DNA from: Bacteroidaceae bacterium
GTDB lineage: Bacteria; Bacteroidota; Bacteroidia; Bacteroidales; Bacteroidaceae
Length of the DNA stretch: 51,624 nucleotides
Assembly: GCA_017547385.1 (NCBI GenBank)
Contig: JAFYPU010000013.1
Span: 1-51,624 of the forward strand
Reading direction: 5' to 3'
The notes below the pieces were generated by a model that worked only from the letters and a program-made list of their open reading frames with translations, did no database searches and had not been told where the DNA came from. Position 1 is the stretch's first letter; each line of letters starts with the position of its first letter. The position numbers and the translations under genes are program-made. Below are positions 39,525 to 48,136 of the stretch, piece after piece.

Positions 39525-39573
39525 AAAGGTTGTTTCGGAGGTAAAATTACGCAAACCATCCGAAACAACCTTT
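39525..39573. promoter_or_regulatory. 15 bp perfect inverted repeat at the flippase gene start
   Basis: AAAGGTTGTTTCGGA (39525-39539) and TCCGAAACAACCTTT (39559-39573) pair perfectly around 19 bases. It lies directly upstream of the GTG start and could be an operator, a leader hairpin or a terminator. The loop contains TAATTTTA, a partial -7 box on the minus strand. Confidence 0.6.
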
Positions 39574-39661
39574 AAGAGGCGTTTAATAATACTTAAAGCA
39601 TGTTTCTGAATATTGAAAGACTCAGAGAATGTGTGGCGTTCCCTTGTCGTTGCAAGGGGAT

Positions 39662-40954
39662 TTATCCTTGGGTGGATTCGTCTAAGGCTTGTTGAATGTC
39701 TGCCAGAATGTCGTCCACATCCTCAATGCCCACCGAGAGACGGATAAGGTCAGGGGCCACTCCGGCTTCGCGCAACTGTTCGTCGGAAAGCTGACGGTGA
39801 GTGTGGCTGGCAGGATGAAGCACACAGGTGCGGGCATCTGCCACATGTGTAACAATGCAAATCATCTTGAGGCTGTCCATAAAGCGAATGGCGTCTTCAC
39901 GCGTTCCTTTCAGGCCGAAAGCAATGACACCGCAACCCCCTTCGGGGAGATATTTCTCGGCAAGGGCGTGATATTTGTCCTCAGGCAGACCGGCATAGTT
40001 GACCCATGCCACACGCGGGTCGCTTTGCAGAAATTCTGCCACGCGTTGTGCGTTTTTGCAATGTTGCTTCATGCGCAAGTGAAGCGTTTCGAGTCCGATG
40101 TTGAGCAGGAAAGCATTTTCAGGACTTTGTATGGAGCCGAGGTCTCGCATCAGTTGGGCCGTTGCTTTGGTGATATATGCGCCTGCTCCAAAACTTTCGG
40201 CATAAGTAAGGCCATGATAACTTTCGTCCGGTGAGCACAAACCGGGGAATTTGTCGGCATGCTCCATCCAGGGGAAACGGCCGCTGTCAACAATGCACCC
40301 TCCCACAGCGGTGGCGTGTCCATCCATGTATTTTGTTGTGCTGTGTGTAACGATGTCGGCTCCCCATTCGAAAGGACGGCAATGGATGGGGGTGGCAAAG
40401 GTATTGTCGATAATCAAAGGAACTCCGTTGCGGTGTGCCAATTGAGCAAAGCGTTCGATGTCGAGCACTACGCCACCGGGGTTTGAGATGGTTTCTCCAA
40501 ACACACATTTCGTGTTAGGACGAAACGCCTTTTGGATTTCCTCGTCGCTGCTGTCCGGGTCGACAAAGGTGCATTCGATGCCCATCTTCTTCATTGTTAC
40601 GGCAAAAAGGTTATAAGTGCCGCCGTAGATGGTGGAAGAAGAGATGAAGTGGTCGCCGGCCTCACAGATGTTGAACACGGCATAGAATGAGGCAGCCTGT
40701 CCGCTGGAAGTCAGCATGGCTGCTACACCGCCTTCGAGAGCTGCGATTTTGGCTGCTACGGCATCGTTGGTGGGGTTTTGCAATCGGGTATAGAAATATC
40801 CGGAGTCTTTCAGGTCGAACAGACGTGCCATCTGTTCGCTGTTGTCATACTTAAAAGTGGTGCTTTGGTAGATAGGTACAACACGTGGTTCGCCTTTCTT
40901 GGGTTTCCATCCACCTTGTACGCAAAGAGTGCCGCTTTTTTGTTTCTTTTCCAT
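39662..40954 (-). CDS. metY: O-acetylhomoserine sulfhydrylase (Cys/Met metabolism PLP enzyme)
   Basis: A 430-residue PLP enzyme that makes homocysteine from O-acetylhomoserine and sulfide, or cysteine by a related reaction. The family blocks are SGTLCVQGGW, PIYQSTTFKYD, YTRLQNPTNDA, SSGQAASF and the PLP Lys in VTHSTTKYMDGHATAVGG. HVADARTCVLHPASHTHRQL near the C terminus marks the MetY group rather than cystathionine enzymes. It is transcribed alone from the promoter in the foldback repeat at 41034. A CCCTTG/CAAGGG hairpin lies just past the stop. Confidence 0.93.
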   Translation of the reverse strand: MEKKQKSGTLCVQGGWKPKKGEPRVVPIYQSTTFKYDNSEQMARLFDLKDSGYFYTRLQNPTNDAVAAKIAALEGGVAAMLTSSGQAASFYAVFNICEAGDHFISSSTIYGGTYNLFAVTMKKMGIECTFVDPDSSDEEIQKAFRPNTKCVFGETISNPGGVVLDIERFAQLAHRNGVPLIIDNTFATPIHCRPFEWGADIVTHSTTKYMDGHATAVGGCIVDSGRFPWMEHADKFPGLCSPDESYHGLTYAESFGAGAYITKATAQLMRDLGSIQSPENAFLLNIGLETLHLRMKQHCKNAQRVAEFLQSDPRVAWVNYAGLPEDKYHALAEKYLPEGGCGVIAFGLKGTREDAIRFMDSLKMICIVTHVADARTCVLHPASHTHRQLSDEQLREAGVAPDLIRLSVGIEDVDDILADIQQALDESTQG

Positions 40955-41033
40955 GGTGCTTTTGTTTTTGAGTTTTTTGTGTCGTTTTGTTATTCTCGTT
41001 GCCTTGAAAACGCAACTTTGTGTTGGTCGGGTG

Positions 41034-41041
41034 CAAATATA
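41034..41041 (-). promoter_or_regulatory. -7 box of the metY promoter
   Basis: TATATTTG on the minus strand, 79 bases before the metY start codon, inside the foldback repeat. The nearest TTTG lies 23 bases further up, a little too far, so the -33 element is weak. Confidence 0.55.
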
Positions 41042-41190
41042 GTGAAAGGCGAGCGAAAAGCCACCAAAGAGTGTCAGCGAATTTGAGTGAGCTTTTCCGA
41101 GCCGCCTCCTATATTATGAAAATATAGTGAAAGGCGAGCGAAAAGCCACCAAAGAGCGTCAGCGAATTTGAGTGAGCTTTCTTTGCAACT
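41034..41190. repeat. 85 bp foldback repeats, two copies
   Basis: Two copies start AATATAGTGAAAGGCGAGCG at 41036 and 41121. In copy one AATATAG (41036-41042) is matched by CTATATT (41109-41115) and AAAAGC by GCTTTT. It is the same plan as at 8177 and 23440 with different box letters. The second copy is cut short at its far arm. Confidence 0.8.
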
Positions 41191-41268
41191 TCTGAAATAA
41201 CGGATGAAGCATGCCGAAGAGTTTGCCTTTGCGGTCATAAAACAAAGTGGGGTAGGGCAGTTTTTTTG

Positions 41269-41319
41269 CACGGCGTTTAGAAAATTCTGCAAGCACTGCA
41301 GAATTTTCTAAACGCCGTG
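41269..41319. repeat. Perfect 23 bp palindrome with REP core
   Basis: 41269-41291 and 41297-41319 are perfect inverted copies around AGCAC; the centre is the GCAAGCACTGCAG core of the REP-like family. From 41320 to 41714 I see no supported gene. Confidence 0.85.
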
Positions 41320-41714
41320 TAGGTTTGTGCAAGTTCGAGGTGCGTTTTTTTTGTTCCGGATTGAAGTGTGCTTATCGGTGTGGTAAAGATGCGTTGGTGG
41401 TAGCCTGAGAGTGTCAAAAGGTTTGTCTCGAAACATGATGCTTATACATATATAATATAATGCGCGCGCGAAATCGAAGGTGGTTGCTTCTTTTTTTTGT
41501 GAGAGAACCAGCGATATGCCGTGATGCTTGTCGAGGGCATTCTCAAGGGAGTGGTGTGGATGAAATAGAGGGTGCTGAGATTGTGGAAGTCGCGGCGGGA
41601 AAGCCAAAAGCATCGCAAGTGATGCTCCCTGAATTATTCATGTGCAGTTTTCGCATGTTGGCTTTTTGTGGATGGAAGCAGTGAAAAATCCCTTATTTTA
41701 TAGTCCTTTCCCTC

Positions 41715-41745
41715 TTGGGTATTCGGATTTTTATTGGTAACTTTG
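41715..41745 (+). promoter_or_regulatory. Promoter of the rpsL-rpsG-fusA-rpsJ genes
   Basis: TTG (41715-41717), 20 bases, then TAACTTTG (41738-41745): a textbook Bacteroidetes promoter, 82 bases before rpsL. Confidence 0.85.
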
Positions 41746-41827
41746 CAGCCCGAAAGGTGTAGTGTGCACTTTTGAAAATAAGAATAAAACAACAAATACA
41801 ATATATAACAAATTAAAAATCACTACA

Positions 41828-42211
41828 ATGCCTACTATTCAACAATTGGTAAGAAAGGGTAGAAGCGTAGCTGCGGAGAAGTCAAAGTCTCCCGCATTGG
41901 ATGCTTGCCCTCAGCGTAGAGGCGTATGTGTACGTGTGTACACCACAACGCCTAAGAAGCCTAACTCAGCTATGCGTAAGGTTGCGCGTGTGCGTTTGAC
42001 TAACTCTAAGGAAGTGAACTCTTACATCCCCGGAGAAGGTCACAACTTGCAGGAGCACAGCATCGTTTTGGTGCGCGGTGGTCGTGTGAAAGACCTTCCG
42101 GGTGTGCGCTATCACATCGTGCGTGGTACACTTGATACTGCCGGTGTTGCCAGCCGCACACAGCGTCGCTCTAAGTATGGTGCCAAGCGTCCCAAAGCAG
42201 CTAAGAAGTAA
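41828..42211 (+). CDS. rpsL: 30S ribosomal protein S12
   Basis: A 127-residue S12 protein of the ribosomal decoding centre. I start at ATG 41828 ([12 protein letters not shown]), the universal S12 start; a longer frame begins in the leader. The conserved loops [17 protein letters not shown] and [15 protein letters not shown] are intact. The Lys in TTPKKPN, where streptomycin resistance changes arise, is wild type. It opens the str-type operon, 88 bases before rpsG. Confidence 0.97.
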   Translation: MPTIQQLVRKGRSVAAEKSKSPALDACPQRRGVCVRVYTTTPKKPNSAMRKVARVRLTNSKEVNSYIPGEGHNLQEHSIVLVRGGRVKDLPGVRYHIVRGTLDTAGVASRTQRRSKYGAKRPKAAKK

Positions 42212-42299
42212 GAAACATTAATTTGGTTGGCAAAAGGTTGAGTAAACATCCGGAGGTGATGTTGAAGACTAATGCAGCCCAACAAAACCCAACAAAACA

Positions 42300-42776
42300 A
42301 TGAGAAAAGCAAAACCTAAGAAGCGTGTGATCCTTCCGGATCCCGTTTACGGAGACGTTAAAGTTTCCAAGTTTGTGAACCATCTGATGTATGATGGTAA
42401 GAAGAACATTTCTTACGAAATCTTCTACAAGGCCCTCAATCTCGTAGGTGAGAAGATGAAGGATCAAGAGAAGTCGGCTCTCGAAATTTGGAAGGCCGCT
42501 CTCGACAAGGTAACTCCTCAGGTGGAAGTAAAGAGCCGTCGTATCGGTGGTGCTACTTTCCAGGTGCCTACTGAAATCCGCCCTGATCGTAAGGAGTCTG
42601 TTTCTATGAAGAATATGATTAACTACGCTCGTAAGCGTGGTGGTAAGACCATGGCTGACAAGCTCGCCGCCGAAATCATGGATGCTTATAACGAGCAGGG
42701 TGGTGCTTACAAGCGTAAGGAAGATATGCACCGCATGGCTGAAGCTAACCGTGCATTCGCTCACTTCAGATTCTAA
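42300..42776 (+). CDS. rpsG: 30S ribosomal protein S7
   Basis: A 158-residue S7 protein, which nucleates assembly of the 30S head. [38 protein letters not shown] and the C-terminal [18 protein letters not shown] are typical of Bacteroidetes S7. It sits 88 bases after rpsL and 17 before fusA. The leader just upstream holds two CCCAACAAAA direct repeats. Confidence 0.97.
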   Translation: MRKAKPKKRVILPDPVYGDVKVSKFVNHLMYDGKKNISYEIFYKALNLVGEKMKDQEKSALEIWKAALDKVTPQVEVKSRRIGGATFQVPTEIRPDRKESVSMKNMINYARKRGGKTMADKLAAEIMDAYNEQGGAYKRKEDMHRMAEANRAFAHFRF

Positions 42777-42793
42777 GCAAAGGAGATACAATC

Positions 42794-44914
42794 ATGGCAA
42801 AGCAAGACTTACTTTTTACCCGTAATATCGGCATCATGGCCCATATCGACGCGGGCAAAACTACCACTTCTGAACGTATTCTCTTCTACACCGGTAAGAC
42901 TCACAAAATCGGTGAAACTCACGACGGTTCAGCCACTATGGACTGGATGGCTCAGGAGCAGGAACGTGGTATTACCATTACTTCTGCTGCTACCACCGCA
43001 TTCTGGAACTGGGCAGGCAAGCAATACAAGTTCAACTTGATTGACACTCCGGGACACGTTGACTTCACCGCTGAAGTAGAACGTTCACTCCGTGTGCTTG
43101 ATGGTGCTGTTGCTACCTATTGCGCAGTGGGTGGTGTTGAACCTCAGTCTGAAACCGTGTGGCGCCAGGCTGACAAGTATAACGTTCCCCGTATCGGATA
43201 CGTGAACAAGATGGACCGTTCGGGTGCCGACTACTATGAAGTGGTTCGTCAGATGAAGGAAGTGCTTGGTGCAAATCCTTGTCCCATCTCAATTCCTATC
43301 GGTGCTGAAGAAAACTTCAAGGGTATCATCGACCTCATCAAGATGAAGGCCATCCTTTGGCACGATGAAACTATGGGTGCCGAATACGACGTTGAAGAAA
43401 TTCCCGCTGATCTCTTGGCTGAGGCTGAAGAATGGCGTACCAAGATGCTCGAAGTGGCAGCCGAATGCGACGAAGCTTTGATGGAGAAGTTCTTTGAAGA
43501 TCCCGACACCATCACTGAAGAAGAAGTTGTAGCTGCTATCCGTAAGGGTACACTCGCGCTCGACATCGTTCCCATGACTTGCGGTTCTTCATTTAAGAAT
43601 AAGGGCGTGCAGACATTGCTCGACTATGTTTGTATGTTCCTTCCCTCTCCTCTTGACACTCCCAGCGTAGTGGGTACAAACCCTGACACCGGTGAAGAGG
43701 AAACTCGTACACCCAGCGAAGACGACAAGACTTCAGCTTTGGCATTTAAGATTGCCACTGACCCGTACGTAGGTCGTCTCACATTCTTCCGTGTGTACTC
43801 AGGTAAGATTGAAGCCGGTTCATACGTTTACAATGTGCGTTCAGGTAAGAAAGAACGTGTATCACGTATCTTCCAGATGCACTCCAACCACCAGAATCCT
43901 GTTGAAGTGATTGCAGCCGGTGATATCGGTGCAGGTGTTGGTTTCAAGGATATTCGTACCGGTGATACTCTCGCTGACGAAGGCGCACCTATCGTGCTCG
44001 AATCAATGGACTTCCCCGATCCCGTTATCGGTATTGCCGTTGAGCCTAAGACTCAGAAGGACCTCGACAAGTTGTCCAATGGTCTTGCCAAGTTGGCAGA
44101 AGAAGACCCCACCTTCACCGTACGTACCGACGAGCAGAGCGGCCAGACCGTTATCTCAGGTATGGGTGAGCTTCACCTCGATATCATCATCGACCGTCTG
44201 AAGCGTGAGTTCAAAGTAGAATGTAACCAAGGTAAGCCCCAGGTTAACTATAAGGAAGCCATCTCTAAGACTGTTAACCTCCGTGAGGTTTACAAGAAGC
44301 AGTCCGGTGGTCGCGGTAAGTTCGCTGACATCATCGTTAACGTTGGTCCCGTGGATGAGGACTTCAAGGAAGGTGGCCTGCAGTTCATCAACAAGGTAAC
44401 CGGTGGTAACATTCCTAAGGAATTCATCCCCTCTGTGCAGAAGGGCTTTGAAAACGCCATGAAGAGCGGTGTGCTCGGTGGTTATCCCCTTGATAGCTTG
44501 AAGGTGGAACTCCTCGATGGTTCTTTCCACCCCGTAGACTCTGACCAGTTGTCATTCGAAATCGCAGCTCTCCAGGCTTACAAGAACGCTTGTGCTCAAG
44601 CAGGTCCTTGCCTCATGGAGCCGATGATGAAGCTCGAAGTGGTAACTCCCGAAGAGAACATGGGTGATGTGATTGGCGACTTGAACAAGCGTCGTGGTCA
44701 GGTGGAAGGTATGGAAAGCGGCCGCAGCGGTGCTCGTATCGTGAAGGCTACTGTACCTCTGGCAGAGATGTTCGGTTACGTAACAGCTCTTCGTACCATC
44801 ACTTCAGGTCGTGCTACCAGCTCTATGCAGTACGATCACCATGCTCCCGTTTCTAACAGCATTGCCAAGGCTGTGCTCGAAGAAGTTAAGGGTCGCGTAG
44901 ATCTTATCAAATAA
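42794..44914 (+). CDS. fusA: Elongation factor G
   Basis: A 706-residue translocation GTPase. The P loop AHIDAGKTT, switch region [19 protein letters not shown] and [10 protein letters not shown] are all present, and domains II-V follow at full length. Strong codon bias fits high expression. The order rpsL-rpsG-fusA is the classical str operon; tufA is not the next gene, and rpsJ is, as in other Bacteroidetes. Confidence 0.97.
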   Translation: MAKQDLLFTRNIGIMAHIDAGKTTTSERILFYTGKTHKIGETHDGSATMDWMAQEQERGITITSAATTAFWNWAGKQYKFNLIDTPGHVDFTAEVERSLRVLDGAVATYCAVGGVEPQSETVWRQADKYNVPRIGYVNKMDRSGADYYEVVRQMKEVLGANPCPISIPIGAEENFKGIIDLIKMKAILWHDETMGAEYDVEEIPADLLAEAEEWRTKMLEVAAECDEALMEKFFEDPDTITEEEVVAAIRKGTLALDIVPMTCGSSFKNKGVQTLLDYVCMFLPSPLDTPSVVGTNPDTGEEETRTPSEDDKTSALAFKIATDPYVGRLTFFRVYSGKIEAGSYVYNVRSGKKERVSRIFQMHSNHQNPVEVIAAGDIGAGVGFKDIRTGDTLADEGAPIVLESMDFPDPVIGIAVEPKTQKDLDKLSNGLAKLAEEDPTFTVRTDEQSGQTVISGMGELHLDIIIDRLKREFKVECNQGKPQVNYKEAISKTVNLREVYKKQSGGRGKFADIIVNVGPVDEDFKEGGLQFINKVTGGNIPKEFIPSVQKGFENAMKSGVLGGYPLDSLKVELLDGSFHPVDSDQLSFEIAALQAYKNACAQAGPCLMEPMMKLEVVTPEENMGDVIGDLNKRRGQVEGMESGRSGARIVKATVPLAEMFGYVTALRTITSGRATSSMQYDHHAPVSNSIAKAVLEEVKGRVDLIK

Positions 44915-44935
44915 TTTAAACAATAAATTGCCGGC

Positions 44936-44977
44936 AGAGTGGCGGGCTAACGAATGACTCTTAGCCCGCCTCACTCT
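44936..44977 (+). promoter_or_regulatory. Strong intercistronic hairpin between fusA and rpsJ
   Basis: AGAGTGGCGGGCTAA (44936-44950) pairs with 44961-44977, with one 2-base bulge. There is no T run after it, so it is less a terminator than a processing or regulatory hairpin ahead of rpsJ. Confidence 0.65.
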
Positions 44978-45004
44978 AAAGGTTTACCAAAACAACAAAA
45001 CACA

Positions 45005-45310
45005 ATGAGTCAGAAAATCAGAATTAAGCTGAAGTCTTACGACCACACTCTCGTTGAGAAATCTGCTGAGAAGATCGTTAAGAACGTGAAAGCAACGGGT
45101 GCCATCGTCAGCGGACCGATTCCCCTCCCCACTCGTAAGCGCATCATCACCGTGAACCGCTCAACTTTCGTTAACAAGAAGAGCCGTGAGCAGTTCGAAG
45201 TTTCTACCTACAAGCGTCTCATCGACATCTATAGCTCTACAGCTAAGACTGTTGACGCTCTCATGAAGTTGGAACTCCCCTGCGGTGTAGAAGTTGAAAT
45301 CAAGGTGTAG
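45005..45310 (+). CDS. rpsJ: 30S ribosomal protein S10
   Basis: A 101-residue S10 protein, also the NusE partner in antitermination. I start at ATG 45005 ([14 protein letters not shown]). The conserved [17 protein letters not shown] block and the ending [16 protein letters not shown] are intact. In Bacteroidetes I expect rplC to follow at once; here a strong terminator stands 27 bases on and unrelated genes come next, so this copy is cut off from the S10 ribosomal cluster. Confidence 0.97.
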   Translation: MSQKIRIKLKSYDHTLVEKSAEKIVKNVKATGAIVSGPIPLPTRKRIITVNRSTFVNKKSREQFEVSTYKRLIDIYSSTAKTVDALMKLELPCGVEVEIKV

Positions 45311-45336
45311 TACATCTGTACTCAACTAGCGAATAC

Positions 45337-45380
45337 AAATGTCCGTATGCAGTTTTTTGTGTACGGACATTTATTTTTTT
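45337..45380 (+). terminator. Terminator after rpsJ
   Basis: AAATGTCCGTA (45337-45347) pairs with TACGGACATTT (45362-45372), then ATTTTTTT. A classical intrinsic terminator. Confidence 0.9.
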
Positions 45381-45432
45381 GCAGTTTGAGGTGAACTGAT
45401 AGAGAGGTACAACAGAATTGTATTATCACACC

Positions 45433-45639
45433 ATGAGGAAATCCACAAAGGGGAAGCAAACTTCCCGAAAACCGAAAGCCAAGACAGGAAAGGGTAGGGC
45501 ATCCGGTCAAAGAGTAGGAAAGTCGCGTGCTGATAAAGCTAACAATCAGCGCAACCGAATTTTGCGAAAAGCCCCCAAGCCGCAAATGATTATTACTCCC
45601 GATGGTCATTGCTTGCGGCCCGAAGTTGGTAAAGCATAG
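45433..45639 (+). CDS. Small basic hypothetical protein (68 residues)
   Basis: A 68-residue, very basic protein from ATG 45433; a TTG five codons earlier is possible. About a third of the residues are Lys or Arg, in KGKQ, SRKPKAKTGKGRASGQRVGKSRADK-type runs, then a hydrophobic PQMIITPDG and LRPEVGKA. It lies between two strong terminators, so it has its own transcript. I do not recognise the family. The composition would suit an RNA- or ribosome-binding tail protein, but composition alone cannot show this. Confidence 0.55.
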   Translation: MRKSTKGKQTSRKPKAKTGKGRASGQRVGKSRADKANNQRNRILRKAPKPQMIITPDGHCLRPEVGKA

Positions 45640-45641
45640 TC

Positions 45642-45682
45642 AAGCGATGTGCGGATGAAAGTTCATTCGTACGTCGCTTTTT
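45642..45682 (+). terminator. Terminator after the basic small protein
   Basis: An 18 bp stem (45642-45659 with 45662-45679, three G-T pairs) runs into TTTTT. Its presence supports a transcribed gene upstream. Confidence 0.75.
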
Positions 45683-45781
45683 CGTGGATACGGTTTTGAA
45701 GAAACCTCGAACTTTGTGCTGTTGTTTATCGTCTCTGCTTGGGGGTGGGGCGTAATGGATGCCAAGCAGGTGTTGGGCATG

Positions 45782-45820
45782 TTGTCATAGCTATGTTGTG
45801 TGCTATATTGTTGTCATAAC
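45782..45820. promoter_or_regulatory. Candidate operator upstream of umuDC
   Basis: TTGTCATA occurs twice as a direct repeat (45782-45789 and 45811-45818), and CATAGCTATG (45786-45795) is a perfect palindrome. They lie 43-81 bases before umuD. A damage-response repressor site is possible, but no known SOS box is recognisable. Confidence 0.35.
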
Positions 45821-45846
45821 ACAAGCAAGAGGAACGCAGAATGTTG

Positions 45847-45854
45847 TACCTTTG
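45847..45854 (+). promoter_or_regulatory. -7 box of umuDC
   Basis: TACCTTTG ends 8 bases before the umuD ATG, so the transcript would have almost no leader. There is no TTG at the right -33 distance, which fits an activator or repressor-controlled promoter. Confidence 0.5.
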
Positions 45855-45862
45855 TTGCCACT

Positions 45863-46291
45863 ATGGATAAGTTTGTACCACATACAATTGCTGCAGAAGA
45901 GTCGTATGAGAGTCATCTGTTGGGAGATGTGAAAGCCGGATTTCCTTCGCCTGCGGAGGATGTACGTGAGAAGTTGGATCTTATCAAGTTGCTGGTTAAA
46001 CACAAAGCGTCAACCTTCTTCTTTCGTGTGAACGGGGTCTCAATGGTGGATGCAGCTATGGATGAGGGCGACATCATTATCGTGGACAGGGCCATTGCAC
46101 CCTATAACAACTGCAAGGCTGTTTGCTTCATTGATGGCGAATATACCGTCAAGCGAGTGGAGATGGGAGATAACAAAGTCCGCTTGATGCCTGCCAATGA
46201 GAATAACACAGCTTATAGGCCCATAGAGGTAACGGCGGAGAACGATTTCATGATTTGGGGCGTCGTTACCTATGTCATCAAGAAGATGTAG
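45863..46291 (+). CDS. umuD: Translesion polymerase V autoproteolytic subunit
   Basis: A 142-residue UmuD protein of the LexA/S24 family, which trims itself on RecA filaments to activate UmuC. I start at ATG 45863. The cleavage region is KAGFPSPAED, with Ala25-Gly26 as the expected cut; the serine is Ser60 in NGVSMVDAAM and the lysine is Lys97 in YTVKRVE, the same numbers as in the E. coli protein. No helix-turn-helix domain precedes it, so it is UmuD and not LexA. Only two bases separate it from umuC. Confidence 0.93.
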   Translation: MDKFVPHTIAAEESYESHLLGDVKAGFPSPAEDVREKLDLIKLLVKHKASTFFFRVNGVSMVDAAMDEGDIIIVDRAIAPYNNCKAVCFIDGEYTVKRVEMGDNKVRLMPANENNTAYRPIEVTAENDFMIWGVVTYVIKKM

Positions 46292-46293
46292 CT

Positions 46294-47559
46294 ATGTTTG
46301 CCCTGGCCGATTGTAACAACTTTTTTGCTTCTTGCGAGCGGGTGTTTCGCCCCGATTTGCAGGGAAAACCCGTCATTGTTTTGTCGAACAATGACGGTTG
46401 TGCCATTGCCAGGAGCAACGAAGCCAAGGCCCTGGGTATAAAGATGGGTGCACCGTTTTTCAAGATAAGAGATATTGTCAGGAGGCACAATGTGGCAGTG
46501 TTCTCCGGAAATATGGCCCTATATGGTGATATGTCGCAGAGGGTTCGTTGGGTGCTGGAAGAGTTTGCCCCCGGCATCGAGGTCTATTCCATCGATGAGG
46601 CATTCCTGGATCTCAGGGGGATGAAAAATATAGACTTTGATGCGTATGCGAAGCGCATCTCTGCACAATGTTGGAAGATGACTTCTATCCCGGTTTCGGT
46701 GGGCATCGCTCCGACCAAGACGCTTGCCAAGATAGCCTCGAAACTCTGCAAGCAATATCCGAAACTGAGAGGCGGTTGCTACATGTATCGCCCGCAGGAC
46801 ATCGAAAAGGTGTTGCGCAAGTTTCCGATAGAAGATGTTTGGGGCATCGGGCGTCGCACTGCTCCGAAATTGAAAGCAAGGGGTGTCAATACGGCATACG
46901 AGTTTACGCAAATGCCGGAAGGCGTTGTGCGGATGATGCTTGGCATTGGTGGTGTCAGAACATGGAAAGAACTGCGAGGCATCCCTTGTCTGGAATTTGA
47001 AGACGGATTTGAGGCAAAGCAGTCGATATGCGTTTCGCGCAGTTTCTCTTCCGAGATATATGAGGTGAAGGAGTTGCAGGAGCAAATTGCCAACTTCGCT
47101 TCTGCCATGGCAAGCAAGTTGCGCAAGCAGCAGTCGGTAACGTCGGAAATGGTGGTGTTCGCCTATACCAATCGTTTCAGGGAGGATGTGCCGCAGATAC
47201 ATGCCAACACCCTTGTGCCATTCATCACTCCCACAGCCGAGGAGCGCATCATCATTGCGCAGGCGGTGAGTGCTGCCAAAACCCTGTTTAAGCAAGGCTT
47301 TGGATATAAGAAAGCGGGAGTGATAGCCACGAAGATAGTTTCCGAGAAGCATGTGATGCACTCGTTGTTTGAAGACCGGGAAGCAGTGGAGCGCGAACAC
47401 AAAATAACTTCAGCCCTTGATGCCATCAATGCTGCCTTTGGCAAAGGAACCATCAAATTGGCTGTTCAAGGAAGCGGAGAGATAAAGTCGTCGAGTGAAA
47501 ATCAGTCGCCGCACTACACGACGCGATGGAGCGATATCCCTCTGGTAACGGTCAAATAG
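46294..47559 (+). CDS. umuC: Translesion DNA polymerase V catalytic subunit
   Basis: A 421-residue Y-family polymerase. I start at ATG 46294, two bases after the umuD stop. The catalytic residues are in MFALADCNNFFASCERVF (Asp6) and YSIDEAFLDL; VSVGIAPTKTLAKIASKLCK and the HhH region IEDVWGIGRR are typical of UmuC. The C-terminal little-finger region, CVSRSFSSEIYEVKEL onward, is complete. Together with UmuD it performs mutagenic bypass after DNA damage. Confidence 0.94.
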   Translation: MFALADCNNFFASCERVFRPDLQGKPVIVLSNNDGCAIARSNEAKALGIKMGAPFFKIRDIVRRHNVAVFSGNMALYGDMSQRVRWVLEEFAPGIEVYSIDEAFLDLRGMKNIDFDAYAKRISAQCWKMTSIPVSVGIAPTKTLAKIASKLCKQYPKLRGGCYMYRPQDIEKVLRKFPIEDVWGIGRRTAPKLKARGVNTAYEFTQMPEGVVRMMLGIGGVRTWKELRGIPCLEFEDGFEAKQSICVSRSFSSEIYEVKELQEQIANFASAMASKLRKQQSVTSEMVVFAYTNRFREDVPQIHANTLVPFITPTAEERIIIAQAVSAAKTLFKQGFGYKKAGVIATKIVSEKHVMHSLFEDREAVEREHKITSALDAINAAFGKGTIKLAVQGSGEIKSSSENQSPHYTTRWSDIPLVTVK

Positions 47560-47626
47560 CAGAATATTCATGAGGGCTGTAGCGCAATGAACAAACCAGA
47601 GCGAGCCTACTTATCTCACCTGCTCA

Positions 47627-47838
47627 TACCTCCTCCGCTTCGCTCGTCCTCCTACCTTAGGAGGACAGCCCCGTCCTAATAGTTTGTCAATGAGGTCGGT
47701 TTGTGGCAACTCCATGCGGTATGTTTATCCTCTGAAGATAGATAGTTTTATCCTCTGATTTTCAGCGTCCGGGCAGGCCGGATGGCAACTGCTCCCCTAA
47801 GGTAGGGGAGCTCCTGGAACAGGTGAGGGGTATGAACA
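47627..47838. repeat. Degenerate CCCCTCCGCC element
   Basis: It opens CTCATACCTCCTCCGCTTCGCTCG and closes GTGAGGGGTATGAAC, with GGCAGGCCGGATGGCA and CTCCCCTAAGGTAGGGGAG inside. It is a distant or reverse-oriented relative of the elements at 23725 and 27866. It marks the start of the accessory stretch. Confidence 0.65.
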
Positions 47839-47888
47839 ATAGGTGGAAACAAACTTCTTTCAACAGAAAAACTCTCCGTATGGCATGA

Positions 47889-48096
47889 GTGGCAGATGAG
47901 TGACAGCAAAAGTGCCCATCTGTCACTCATGCAACCATATTGTGTTCAGTAACTTATGTCCTAAAAGTGACAGTATGGCAGTAAAATCCTCAAAAATCAA
48001 TGATGCGCGTGCACGCGCATACGCACGCGTAAGTGTTTAAATAGGAATAATTAGGCGACAGTTAGGCAAAGTGTGGTGGCAGAGATTTTGTGACGG
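47889..48096. repeat. Iteron-like GTGACAG heptamers and an 18 bp palindrome
   Basis: GTGRCAG-like heptamers occur at 47889, 47900, 47967, 48055 (GCGACAG), 48076 and 48090 (GTGACGG), with one inverted at 47920. ATGAGTGACAG (47896-47906) and CTGTCACTCAT (47920-47930) pair perfectly. ATGCGCGTGCACGCGCAT (48003-48020) is a perfect palindrome. No gene is supported here. An origin, a transfer site or a remnant of a mobile element's control region are all possible. Confidence 0.55.
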
Positions 48097-48100
48097 AAAG

Positions 48101-48133
48101 TTTGTTTAATTAAAAATATGTTTCGTACATTTG
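48101..48133 (+). promoter_or_regulatory. Promoter of the structured RNA and four-gene cassette
   Basis: TTTG (48101-48104), 21 bases, then TACATTTG (48126-48133), a full match to the Bacteroidetes consensus. The first gene starts 272 bases downstream. Confidence 0.8.
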
Positions 48134-48136
48134 CGG

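Noticed and set aside
40955-41033. SAM-type riboswitch before metY
   Set aside because: The 79-base leader is T-rich on its strand and I find no conserved stem pattern of a known SAM riboswitch.
41460-41684. 74-residue frame upstream of rpsL
   Set aside because: No recognisable motif, it lies in the rpsL upstream region and has no terminator of its own.
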